Part shown: piece by piece, positions 1 to 7,408 of the stretch | Numbering within the stretch: the stretch's first letter is position 1 | How the letters are laid out: the number at the start of each line of letters is the position of its first letter | Source: Paractinoplanes ovalisporus | GTDB lineage: Bacteria; Actinomycetota; Actinomycetes; Mycobacteriales; Micromonosporaceae | Length of the DNA: 64,000 nucleotides | Direction: 5' to 3' | Assembly: GCF_016834655.1 (NCBI RefSeq) | Contig: NZ_JAENHP010000030.1 | Coordinates: 1-64,000, forward strand | Notes under the pieces: model-generated | Told to the model about the DNA's origin: nothing | What the model saw: the letters and a program-made list of their open reading frames with translations, nothing else | The model's database searches: none | Program-made: the position numbers and the translations under genes

Positions 1-126
1 GAACTCGGCTACCTCAGCCCCGATGAATACGAGACCGCCTGGCACACCCAGACCGAGCCAGATAACCTCACCCCTGCCCCGACCGGAGCCAGGTAACCCC
101 CGCTCCCGGAAACCGGGGGGAACTCA
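1..126 (+). mobile_element. Right end of an IS3-family insertion sequence (partial)
   Basis: Frame 1 opens with the last 31 codons of a protein ending at the TAA at 94-96. The peptide LGYLSPDEYETAW is typical of the C-terminus of actinobacterial IS3-family OrfB transposases (DDE integrase fold). About 30 nt later comes a G/C-rich dyad (CCCCCGCTCCCGGAAACCGGGGG) ending AACTCA at 126, consistent with the TGA...TCA ends of IS3 elements. The catalytic part lies outside the window, so activity cannot be judged. The end point at 126 is inferred from the terminal TCA. Confidence 0.6.
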
Positions 127-258
127 CCTTGTCCCCGCTACCTGACCCTGACCGCGGGCTTGTCCGAGGCAGCCGCCCGCGCTGGCTACACGAGAACCGA
201 TGCCTCGATCACCCTGACCAACAACCTGACCCTGTACCCGTGGTGGCGAAACGAATGA
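127..258 (+). pseudogene. Possible 3' tail of a gene cut by the IS
   Basis: Directly after the presumed IS end, an open frame of about 43 codons runs to a TGA at 256-258 with no start codon or ribosome-binding site. Its peptide includes LSEAAARAGYTRTDASI and LYPWWRNE. I do not recognise the family. It could be the C-terminal remnant of a gene interrupted by the IS, or chance. The rest of the stretch up to the CRISPR leader (259-447) holds nothing I can identify. Confidence 0.25.
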
Positions 259-447
259 CCCGCGCGATCACGTCGATGTCCCGGCATCTTTACCGACCTA
301 CCAATCGAATTGTGTAGGCGAGGCCGGAGCGGTTGCCGTATAGAGTTCCAGATGCTGCCTGCACGTGTGGCAGCCAGCGCTGACCTGCTGGCACGGCTTT
401 GACGGCAGATAGCATCGCAACGGAGGCGGCGGATCGTGCATCACACG

Positions 448-496
448 AGTGAACAAAATACGGAATCTTGATCTCTGGACCTGCAGGTCAAGAAGC
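448..496 (+). promoter_or_regulatory. CRISPR array 1 leader core
   Basis: These 49 nt immediately precede the first repeat. They align without gaps to the 49 nt before array 2 (18559-18607). Three blocks are shared: AGTGAACAAAA, TCTTGATCTC and AGGTCA, at identical distances from the first repeat. By analogy with type I-E leaders, this is where Cas1-Cas2 would insert new spacers and where array transcription would start nearby. The function is inferred from position and conservation. Confidence 0.7.
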
Positions 497-2157
497 CTGC
501 TCCCCGCGCACGCGGGGATGATCCCATGGTCATCTCCCTCCGGGACGGAGCAGGGCCCTGCTCCCCGCGCACGCGGGGATGATCCTGCCTGCTGGGCCAG
601 TTCGTCCGTGTGGACGAACTGCTCCCCGCGCACGCGGGGATGATCCGGGTGTGTTCGCGGGCAGCAGCTGGTAGTAGGCCTGCTCCCCGCGCACGCGGGG
701 ATGATCCGGCGTCGGCGCCGGCCCGTTCCAGCACACCCACCTGCTCCCCGCGCACGCGGGGATGATCCGCAGTGGCGCGGCAAGTGGTACGTGGACTCCG
801 GCTGCTCCCCGCGCACGCGGGGATGATCCCGAGGACCGTACCCGGGTGAAGGTGAAGTGGCCCTGCTCCCCGCGCACGCGGGGATGATCCCACCCACCTG
901 TCCGGGCATGCCGGCGGTGACCTCTGCTCCCCGCGCACGCGGGGATGATCCGGGCCGGATCTGCTCGACCTTCTCGCCGAGACCCTGCTCCCCGCGCACG
1001 CGGGGATGATCCCGGGCGTCGTCTCCCTCAACCGGAGGCGGCGCCCCTGCTCCCCGCGCACGCGGGGATGATCCGAACCTGCCACCGCTGCAGCCGACGA
1101 ACAACGTCTGCTCCCCGCGCACGCGGGGATGATCCGGGACTGGGGTTCGCGCCGACGGTGGAGTCTGCCTGCTCCCCGCGCACGCGGGGATGATCCGCCC
1201 ACTGCGCCGCGGTGACGAGACCGATCACCCTGCTCCCCGCGCACGCGGGGATGATCCGCTGTCCGACATCTGGCAGGAGTGCACCTTCAACTGCTCCCCG
1301 CGCACGCGGGGATGATCCATGGATGACCGCCTGCCGGTACGAAGGAAGACCCTGCTCCCCGCGCACGCGGGGATGATCCCGCCCACCCTTCGGAGCCGTC
1401 GCCGGGCCGCTCCTGCTCCCCGCGCACGCGGGGATGATCCGGGCAGCAACCGCATCGTGACGGTGGTGCTGGTCTGCTCCCCGCGCACGCGGGGATGATC
1501 CGGTCTTCCTTGTCACCCTCATGCCGCCGGACTTCTGCTCCCCGCGCACGCGGGGATGATCCCTACGGGCCCACGGTCGTGCGCGCGGCGGCGACCTGCT
1601 CCCCGCGCACGCGGGGATGATCCGAGCGTGCTGCCGCCGCCGGCTGGCGTGGGCCGCTGCTCCCCGCGCACGCGGGGATGATCCGGTGGTGAAGGACAGC
1701 GGCGAGGGTGCCGTGGCCTGCTCCCCGCGCACGCGGGGATGATCCGCGCGAATACGTCAGACTTCGGTCGGGTCGGTGCTGCTCCCCGCGCACGCGGGGA
1801 TGATCCTGGAAGCGGTCGCGCGAGGCCGACGCCCGCTGGCCTGCTCCCCGCGCACGCGGGGATGATCCGCGTGGATGGCCTGACTCGACCCCGGCCAGCT
1901 GCTGCTCCCCGTGCACGCGGGGATGATCCCGACGGCGACGACGACGCCTGGCCGATGTGGATCTGCTCCCCGCGCACGCGGGGATGATCCCGGCCTCTCG
2001 GATCACGTGCACGAGGACATCGCCTGCTCCCCGTGCACGCGGGGATGATCCCCAGTCGCCCATCCACGGGGCCCAGGTCACGGCCTGCTCCCCGCGCACG
2101 CGGGGATGATCCGGCCCGCGACGGCTCCGCGTTCATCGCGCCGATCTGCTCCCCGCG

Positions 2158-2180
2158 CACGCTGTCACATCGACACACGC
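2158..2180. other. 13-nt insertion with 5-bp target duplication in a CRISPR repeat
   Basis: The repeat starting at 2146 is split by TGTCACATCGACA (2163-2175), flanked on both sides by CACGC (2158-2162 and 2176-2180). CACGC occurs once at this point in the normal repeat, so removing the insert plus one CACGC restores a perfect 28-nt repeat. This is the signature of a transposition scar: TGTC...GACA ends and a 5-bp duplication. Confidence 0.75.
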
Positions 2181-2349
2181 GGGGATGATCCCCGGTACGA
2201 GCGGCACATCACTGCGGTCTTCCGCTGCTCCCCGCGCACGCGGGGATGATCCGTGGCGCGGCGAGAACATCAAGACGGGCCGGACCTGTTCCCCGCGCAC
2301 GCGGGGATGATCCACGGGAGATCATCAGCGGGCCGTTGGGTACCGGCCT

Positions 2350-2370
2350 GCTCCTGTCGTTGACAGCTTC
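2350..2370. other. 11-nt insertion with imperfect 5-bp duplication in a CRISPR repeat
   Basis: The repeat starting at 2348 is split by TGTCGTTGACA (2355-2365). GCTCC lies on the left (2350-2354) and GCTTC on the right (2366-2370), a 5-bp duplication with one C-to-T change. Neighbouring old repeats show similar point mutations. Ends and length match the scar at 2163-2175. Confidence 0.65.
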
Positions 2371-2755
2371 CCGCGCGCGCGGGGATGATCCGTCGTCCCG
2401 GGCGATCACGTCGATCAGATCCTGCTACTCCCTGCGCACCCGGGGATGATCTGGAGCTACGTGATGCGGACCCGCAAGTTCTGGCCTGCTGCTCGCGCAC
2501 GCGGGGCAGATCCCATGAACGAGCCGCAGGCCCTGGCGCGCAGCTGCTCCCCGCGCACGCGGGGATGATCCCGAGGTCGGCGACGACGAGTCGCTGGGCA
2601 CACCGACAGGGCCAGCTCTGCTCCTCGCGCACGCGGGGATGATCTCTACCAAACCACCATCGCGGCCGGCGCTTGGGCCTGCTCTTCGCGCACGTGGGGA
2701 TGATCCGCGGCATGCCCGCCTCCCGAGATCAGGAGTTGACTGCTCCCCGCGCACT

Positions 2756-2811
2756 TGTCGGTGACATTTGTGCTCTTGACGGTCAGGATGAGGTGGCGCA
2801 GCCCGATGCTC
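2756..2811. other. Element remnant truncating the last repeat
   Basis: The final repeat stops after 15 nt, near the breakpoint of the scar at 2158-2180, and is followed by TGTCGGTGACA (2756-2766). This is the third copy of a TGTC...GACA motif. No second flank is seen, so it may be the end of a larger decayed element lying between the array and the methylase stop codon. The element family is not identifiable from what remains. Confidence 0.4.
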
Positions 2812-4890
2812 TCAGCGTTCAGGACTGCTGGTGAGTGATCCCCAAGCGAGGCCGTCGTTAATCTCCGAGGCGAGGGCTTCGCCCGCCGTTGCGACTTCGT
2901 GTAGTCCTGACTGGAACTCGGCGAGTTGACGGAAGGCCCGCCCGTACTCGCGCTGTTGGTCGAGCGGGAGCACGGGGATGGTGAGGCGTTTGACGTCGAT
3001 GCGGCGGGCGCCGCTGCCGACGCTGGATGCGCGACCGGCGACCCGTGCGTTCTCGGTGCGGGAGAGCGTTCCGGCCACGAACCAGGGGTTGAACTGAGCG
3101 CTTTTGATACGAACGAGTTGGTGGCCTGGTTCGAGCTCCTTGCCGATCTCATCGGGAGTGGCTACTCGAGCAGTGATCGCGTGACCTGTGATGGGGACAA
3201 CAATGTCGCCCTCACGTATGAGGGGCGTGGCGTCGCCGGGTGAAGGGCTGGCGGCTGGCATCCTGCTGGAAGTATCGGCTGCGCTTCCCGACATCTCGCG
3301 GGTCGGCCGGGTTCGGGTGCTGGCCCGCTGGAGCACGTCAATGCCTCCAGATCGGATCAGGTCGGTGATCGAGGCCTGTGGCGCATGCGCCAGGGCGGTT
3401 GTCGGCGCCGCCTGGAGGGAAGGCAGGGTCTCTCTGGTCCGTTCGATGAGTTCGGCGAAAGCCCGCATCCTGTCGAGGGTCTGCTGAGGATCAACGGCCG
3501 GGCTGGTCGTCTGCGGGAGGTATCTCCACGGTGTCAGGTCGACCTGTCCGTCCAAGACTTGCAGGGCGGAGACGACACAGGAGACGTCGGACTCGTCGTC
3601 GAGGTTGGTGAGGTACCTGTGCCACGCCTGCAGGATGGTTTCGGCCGGGGGATCGTTCGGTGCGGCGGCGGTGGTGTCGACGAACAGGAGACGATCGCTG
3701 GCTTCTGCCTGCGGGTCCGGCTGAGTGAGCACCCAGATGTGCAGGCTGATTCCGGCAGGAGGCATCACGCCCGGAGGCAACGCGATGACCGCCCGGAGCG
3801 TGCCGGTGCGTACGAGCTCGGCGCGGATACGCCGGCCGGCCGGTCGTAGAGCGGCTGCCGGGGGCATCAGGACGGCTGCTGTGCCGCCGGGACGCAGGTG
3901 CGCCAAAGCATGTTGAACCCAGGCTAGTTCCGGTTCGGTGCGAGGCGGCAGGCCGTGAATCCAGCGCGGATCGTAGGCGAGCTGGTCGTGGCCCCAGTCG
4001 TGGATGCCGAACGGGAAGTTCGCCACGACGATATCGGCTCTCAGGTCAGGGAAGGCATCGGCGAGGAGGCTGTCACCGATGTGCAGGACCGGGGGGCTCA
4101 TCGGCTGGTTGGAGTCTCGGGCACGTTGGTAGGCGAACGACAGGCGCAGCAGTGCGATCAGGGCGTACGGCGTTTTGATCTCTTGGGCGTAGCAGTGTGT
4201 GGCGGCGCCGACTTGTAGGGCCCGGTTGGCGGCGAGGCGCAGGATCGAGCCGGTGCCGCAAGTGAAGTCGAAGGTGGTCGTGCCGGGGCCGGCGAGGGCC
4301 AATAGCAGCCCGGCGATGTCGTCGGGCGTGTTCGCGAGGCCGGACATCGACTGGGCCGAGTTGGCGTACTGGTTATGCAGGTATTCGAAGACGGCCTCGG
4401 GTTCCCGGTCACGGCCGAGTTGATCGACGGTGTCGAGCACGGTGGCAAGTTGTGGGGTCCACCGCTGTGGCAGCACCGCCCCGACGTGCTTGGCCAGGTC
4501 GCGGTCGACGGCGCGGAGGTGGGCGAGTACCTGTTTCGCGGTCAGCAGGGTGTCCCGCCCGTCGTCGGGTACGGCTCTGCTGGCCAGGAGGTACGCGCCG
4601 CAGGCGATGATCGCATCCTCGAGCTGGGCGGCGGGTTGATAGTTCTCGATGTGCCGCCACGCGAGTTGTTCCAGGCCGACTTCGTGGAGCTTGCCCTGCT
4701 GTCGTAGCCACTGCTCGACTGCTTCCGCATCGAACTGGGGGTTGCCCGGTGTGCCGGCCACGGGAGGCGGGAAGTCGGCGTAGCGGCGGCGCCAGTTACT
4801 GACTGCCGGCCGACCGACGTTGGCCAGTCGCGCGATGCCGCTCGCGGTCAGGGTGGGGCCGCCGCCGGTCGCGCCTCGCATCTCTGTCAC
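2812..4890 (-). CDS. N6-adenine DNA methylase with N-terminal HTH and C-terminal target-recognition domain
   Basis: A 692-aa protein in three parts. Residues 14-66 form a MerR-like helix-turn-helix (GIARLANVGRPAVSNWRRR). About 170-470 is a HsdM-type methyltransferase with the AdoMet motif DFTCGTGS (208-215) and a catalytic motif read as NFPF (291-294) instead of the usual NPPF/Y. About 560-690 looks like a HsdS-type recognition domain, ending in a helical stretch. It would methylate adenine at a specific site using AdoMet, as in type I restriction or orphan methylases. No HsdR or other nuclease lies beside it. The C-terminus ends intact, 45 nt from the element remnant at the end of array 1. 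The family is clear; whether it acts in restriction, epigenetic regulation or defence is open. Confidence 0.8.
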   Translation of the reverse strand: MTEMRGATGGGPTLTASGIARLANVGRPAVSNWRRRYADFPPPVAGTPGNPQFDAEAVEQWLRQQGKLHEVGLEQLAWRHIENYQPAAQLEDAIIACGAYLLASRAVPDDGRDTLLTAKQVLAHLRAVDRDLAKHVGAVLPQRWTPQLATVLDTVDQLGRDREPEAVFEYLHNQYANSAQSMSGLANTPDDIAGLLLALAGPGTTTFDFTCGTGSILRLAANRALQVGAATHCYAQEIKTPYALIALLRLSFAYQRARDSNQPMSPPVLHIGDSLLADAFPDLRADIVVANFPFGIHDWGHDQLAYDPRWIHGLPPRTEPELAWVQHALAHLRPGGTAAVLMPPAAALRPAGRRIRAELVRTGTLRAVIALPPGVMPPAGISLHIWVLTQPDPQAEASDRLLFVDTTAAAPNDPPAETILQAWHRYLTNLDDESDVSCVVSALQVLDGQVDLTPWRYLPQTTSPAVDPQQTLDRMRAFAELIERTRETLPSLQAAPTTALAHAPQASITDLIRSGGIDVLQRASTRTRPTREMSGSAADTSSRMPAASPSPGDATPLIREGDIVVPITGHAITARVATPDEIGKELEPGHQLVRIKSAQFNPWFVAGTLSRTENARVAGRASSVGSGARRIDVKRLTIPVLPLDQQREYGRAFRQLAEFQSGLHEVATAGEALASEINDGLAWGSLTSSPER

Positions 4891-4985
4891 ACGTGAACGC
4901 TAGCATGACGCTATGGACTGTGAACACACTTCACCAGTATGGTCTAAGCAGAGTGATTCACCGGAGCGTCGATGTGGAGGTTGTT

Positions 4986-5156
4986 ATGGGCAGGCGAGGG
5001 CACAGCACGGCCATTGGGAAGTTCGCCAAAATCCATCATGATCGCCGGGTCTCGGAGATCCGTCGGCTGGGCGTGGCGCTCCGTGAGGAGCAGCGCAGCG
5101 TCGACCGCCCGGACGGCATGCAGGCGGACGACTTGCCCTCCGCCGCTCGTCACTGA
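4986..5156 (+). CDS. Small hypothetical protein (56 aa)
   Basis: ATG at 4986 is preceded at a good distance by GGAGG (4976-4980). The product is short and basic (begins MGRRGHSTAIGKFAKIHHD), with alternating charge and no membrane segment. I do not recognise a family. It is divergent from the methylase and 46 nt ahead of the next gene on the same strand, so the two may be co-transcribed. It could be a small regulator or a chance ORF. Confidence 0.4.
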   Translation: MGRRGHSTAIGKFAKIHHDRRVSEIRRLGVALREEQRSVDRPDGMQADDLPSAARH

Positions 5157-5202
5157 TCAAGCCCACTTCGTACCGACAACCTGAGGAGGATCATGAACAC
5201 GA

Positions 5203-5919
5203 TTGGCTTCATCCACGACAACGGCAGCGCAATTCTCTGCGTCTGCGCGGAATCGGTCGCTCAGCGCGGTCTCGTACCTGATCGACGGTGCGCGCCGGTG
5301 GGGTTGCCTTGACTGGGTTGCGCCGGATGCCTACGCCCGGGTGCGCCTTGATTCGGCAGTTGGGGCGGCGATCGCGGCGGCCTACGTCGCCGCGCCGGTA
5401 CGGGATCCACGGGCCGACGCTGCTTATGCCGCGTTCCGGCGCGAGACGATGCGGCAGTACGACTACCTCGTGGGCCGCCGGGAGTTCGGTGGGCTCGGCG
5501 TGAGAGTCCAGGTCGTGGACGTCGACCCGTACGCCGATGCCGTCGACATGATCGAGGACGTGGCGCACCGTGAGTTGAAGGTCTTCGCCACCGCGAGCGC
5601 AGGCAACCCGCATCCTTTTCTCACCGACGCCGAGAACGACAGGTTCCGGGCTGTGCACGACGCTTTCGGCCATGCGGCGATCGGGCGGGGCTTCGACGGT
5701 GATGGTGAGGAAGCGGCCTGGCTGAAGCACAGCGGCATGTACTCCTCACTGGCGCGTCGCGCGCTGACGACGGAGACGCGCGGTCAGAGCTGCACAATGC
5801 TCCTGCACCTTCGAGGGGAGGCGTTCGCCGAGCAGAAGGCAGTGTTGTTGCCGTCCGTGTTCGCTGACCCTCGATCCGTACGGCTTGCCGGCCGGACTAC
5901 GCGGACCCGGTCTCGCTGA
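5203..5919 (+). CDS. Hypothetical protein of a phage/actinobacterial family
   Basis: About 238 aa. The conserved core includes YDYLVGR, NPHPF, FRAVHDAFGHAAIGRGF, EEAAWLKHSGMYSSLARRAL, TETRGQ and EQKAVLLP. I recall similar motifs in actinobacterial genomes and actinophage genomes; no function is known to me. The His-rich segment (HDAFGH) could bind metal, which is speculation. The start is uncertain. This frame begins with TTG at 5203, whereas the best ribosome-binding site (GAGGAGG, about 5183-5189) sits just before an ATG at 5193 in another frame that ends at 5312. Either the TTG is used or a frameshift separates the true N-terminus. The 3' end overlaps the convergent kinase gene by 23 nt. 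Confidence 0.6.
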   Translation: MASSTTTAAQFSASARNRSLSAVSYLIDGARRWGCLDWVAPDAYARVRLDSAVGAAIAAAYVAAPVRDPRADAAYAAFRRETMRQYDYLVGRREFGGLGVRVQVVDVDPYADAVDMIEDVAHRELKVFATASAGNPHPFLTDAENDRFRAVHDAFGHAAIGRGFDGDGEEAAWLKHSGMYSSLARRALTTETRGQSCTMLLHLRGEAFAEQKAVLLPSVFADPRSVRLAGRTTRTRSR

Positions 5920-7147
5920 TCCGCGCCATTTCTTTCTGCACGGCGACAGCGGCCGGATGGTCGGGGCCGCCGATCCTGGTGAGGTCGTCCAGCAGGGTGC
6001 GAAGCTGGCGCAAGGCTCGGCTGCCTTCGCCGAGATCGGCATGCAGGCGGATGGCCTGCATGCGGTACTCGACGAGCTTTGGGTCGTCGGGACCGTATTG
6101 GATCGCCCGCTCTTCTGCGAGTCGCCGCCAAAGCTGGGCGGCGGCTCGCAGGTTCCCGCCAGCGGCCAGAGATTCGGCCTTTTCCTCCGCGCTCGCATCC
6201 GTGGGGTCGAGGTCTGTCTGCTGTGCCGTGAGGTCGGTGCGTACGGGTACCTGGCCAACAACGGCGGCGTACGCCCTGACGGCGTCGGGCTGGTCGCTGA
6301 CGGCTCCCGGGATCGGTGGAAGGTTCTGGGCGAAGGGGGCCAATGCTGCGTATACGTCGGCTGCGCTCGTCGGCCGGTCCTGTGGATGTCGAGCCAGCAA
6401 CGCGTGAACCAGGTCGTCGACGGCGGGCGGGACGTCGTCACGGAGCTCTGCCGGGTGGGGTGGTGAGGCTCGCATCTGGCTCTGCACGGTGATCATCGTG
6501 GTGGAGCCATCGAAGGGTGCCCGGCCGGTGAGAAGGTCGAAGAGGGTGGCGCCGAGCCCGTACAGATCGGTGCGGTGGTCGGTAGGTTTCGCTTCGATCT
6601 GTTCGGGGGCCATATAGCCGATGGTGCCGAGGCTTTGGCCACTCTGGGTGATCCGTGAGTAGCGGTCGTCTCCATGAATAGCGGCGAGCCCGAAGTCGAG
6701 CACTCTCACCGCCCCGCTGGCCTCCAGCATGGCGTTGCCCGGCTTGATGTCCCGGTGTACCAGGCCGATCCGCCGGGCGGCGATCAGGACGCTGCTGATC
6801 TGTGCACCGATGGCGGCCACCCAGGCGATCGGCAGGGGGTCGTGCTCGGCGATCAGGTCGGACAGGGTTGTGCCCTTGATCAGCTCCAGGACGAGATAGA
6901 AGCGGCCCTCATGGTGGCCGAAGTCGTAGACGGCGGGCACGCCCGGGTGAACGAGGCGCGCGGTTAGTTGCGCTTCACGCCGGAACCGCCTGGCCAGATC
7001 GACGTCCATGGTGGATGCCGGAACCGTTTTGATGATCACCGGGCGGTTGAGCACGGTGTCCTGCGCCGGCCAAACCTCGCCCATTCCACTGTGCGGCAAG
7101 GGGAGGCGCTCGACCTGGTACCGGCCTTGGAGGTGAATTCCTGCCAC
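5897..7147 (-). CDS. Serine/threonine protein kinase with C-terminal TPR-like region
   Basis: From a GTG at 7147 the protein is about 416 aa. It is a Hanks-type kinase: HSGMGEVW in a weakened glycine loop, the ATP-binding lysine in VIIKTV, the catalytic loop HRDIKPGN, DFGLA, APE, and the GLGATLFDLLTGRAPF segment. The last ~120 residues are helical and resemble a tetratricopeptide stretch, with no transmembrane segment seen, so it is probably cytoplasmic. It could phosphorylate neighbouring proteins, but the substrate is unknown. It is divergent from the helicase-cas operon with about 260 nt between starts. The open frame extends upstream to 7327, but homology begins only near QGRYQVERL, hence the start chosen. 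Confidence 0.8.
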   Translation of the reverse strand: MAGIHLQGRYQVERLPLPHSGMGEVWPAQDTVLNRPVIIKTVPASTMDVDLARRFRREAQLTARLVHPGVPAVYDFGHHEGRFYLVLELIKGTTLSDLIAEHDPLPIAWVAAIGAQISSVLIAARRIGLVHRDIKPGNAMLEASGAVRVLDFGLAAIHGDDRYSRITQSGQSLGTIGYMAPEQIEAKPTDHRTDLYGLGATLFDLLTGRAPFDGSTTMITVQSQMRASPPHPAELRDDVPPAVDDLVHALLARHPQDRPTSAADVYAALAPFAQNLPPIPGAVSDQPDAVRAYAAVVGQVPVRTDLTAQQTDLDPTDASAEEKAESLAAGGNLRAAAQLWRRLAEERAIQYGPDDPKLVEYRMQAIRLHADLGEGSRALRQLRTLLDDLTRIGGPDHPAAVAVQKEMARISETGSA

Positions 7148-7408
7148 CACGTGTCCGACCCTAACAGCCTTAATCTGCCGGCGACCTGTTCGGACAGTCA
7201 GTTGTGAACGCCGAACGTAGGTCATCCACTTGTGTGCCAAATCTTTGGAAACATAGTTCACACCTTGCGGCGCCGGACTGTCCCATGTCAAGGTGGCTCC
7301 GTTGCCGACGGTGACAGCTTGTCGCACGGCATGTGAGAACCAGCCCGGCTTTTCGCCCGTCCGTTATGACGTGCCGGCCAGCTGTATGGACCGATCAGGG
7401 GAGTGTGT
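7148..7408. promoter_or_regulatory. Divergent intergenic region ahead of the helicase-cas operon
   Basis: These 261 nt separate the minus-strand kinase from the plus-strand helicase and must hold promoters for both. No strong palindrome or consensus -10/-35 pair stands out by eye. A ribosome-binding site (AGGGGAG) sits at 7396-7402 ahead of the helicase ATG. All plus-strand genes from here to cas2 are closely spaced or overlapping, so this is the likely main promoter region of the cas operon. Confidence 0.4.

Larger units (their letters stand above)
497..2754 (+). CRISPR. Type I-E CRISPR array 1 (about 37 repeats)
   Basis: A 28-nt repeat starts CTGCTCCCCGCG and ends GGGGATGATCC. Its palindromic core CCCCGCGCACGCGGGG would form the Cas6e hairpin. 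Repeats recur about every 61 nt, giving 32-33-nt spacers. Roughly 27 near-identical repeats run from 497 to about 2112, and then repeats degenerate: 2146 and 2348 are interrupted by small insertions, 2422 and 2486 are mutated, and the last (2740-2754) is cut after 15 nt. Identical repeats next to the leader and decayed ones at the far end place the leader at the left and transcription on the plus strand. The repeat resembles other type I-E repeats, matching the cas genes 7 kb downstream. Confidence 0.97.

Noticed and set aside
298..2754. Long open frames across array 1 (both strands), repeating SSPRARGA, IIPACAGS and DHPRVRGEQ
   Set aside because: They are translations of the 28-nt CRISPR repeat in several frames, not proteins.
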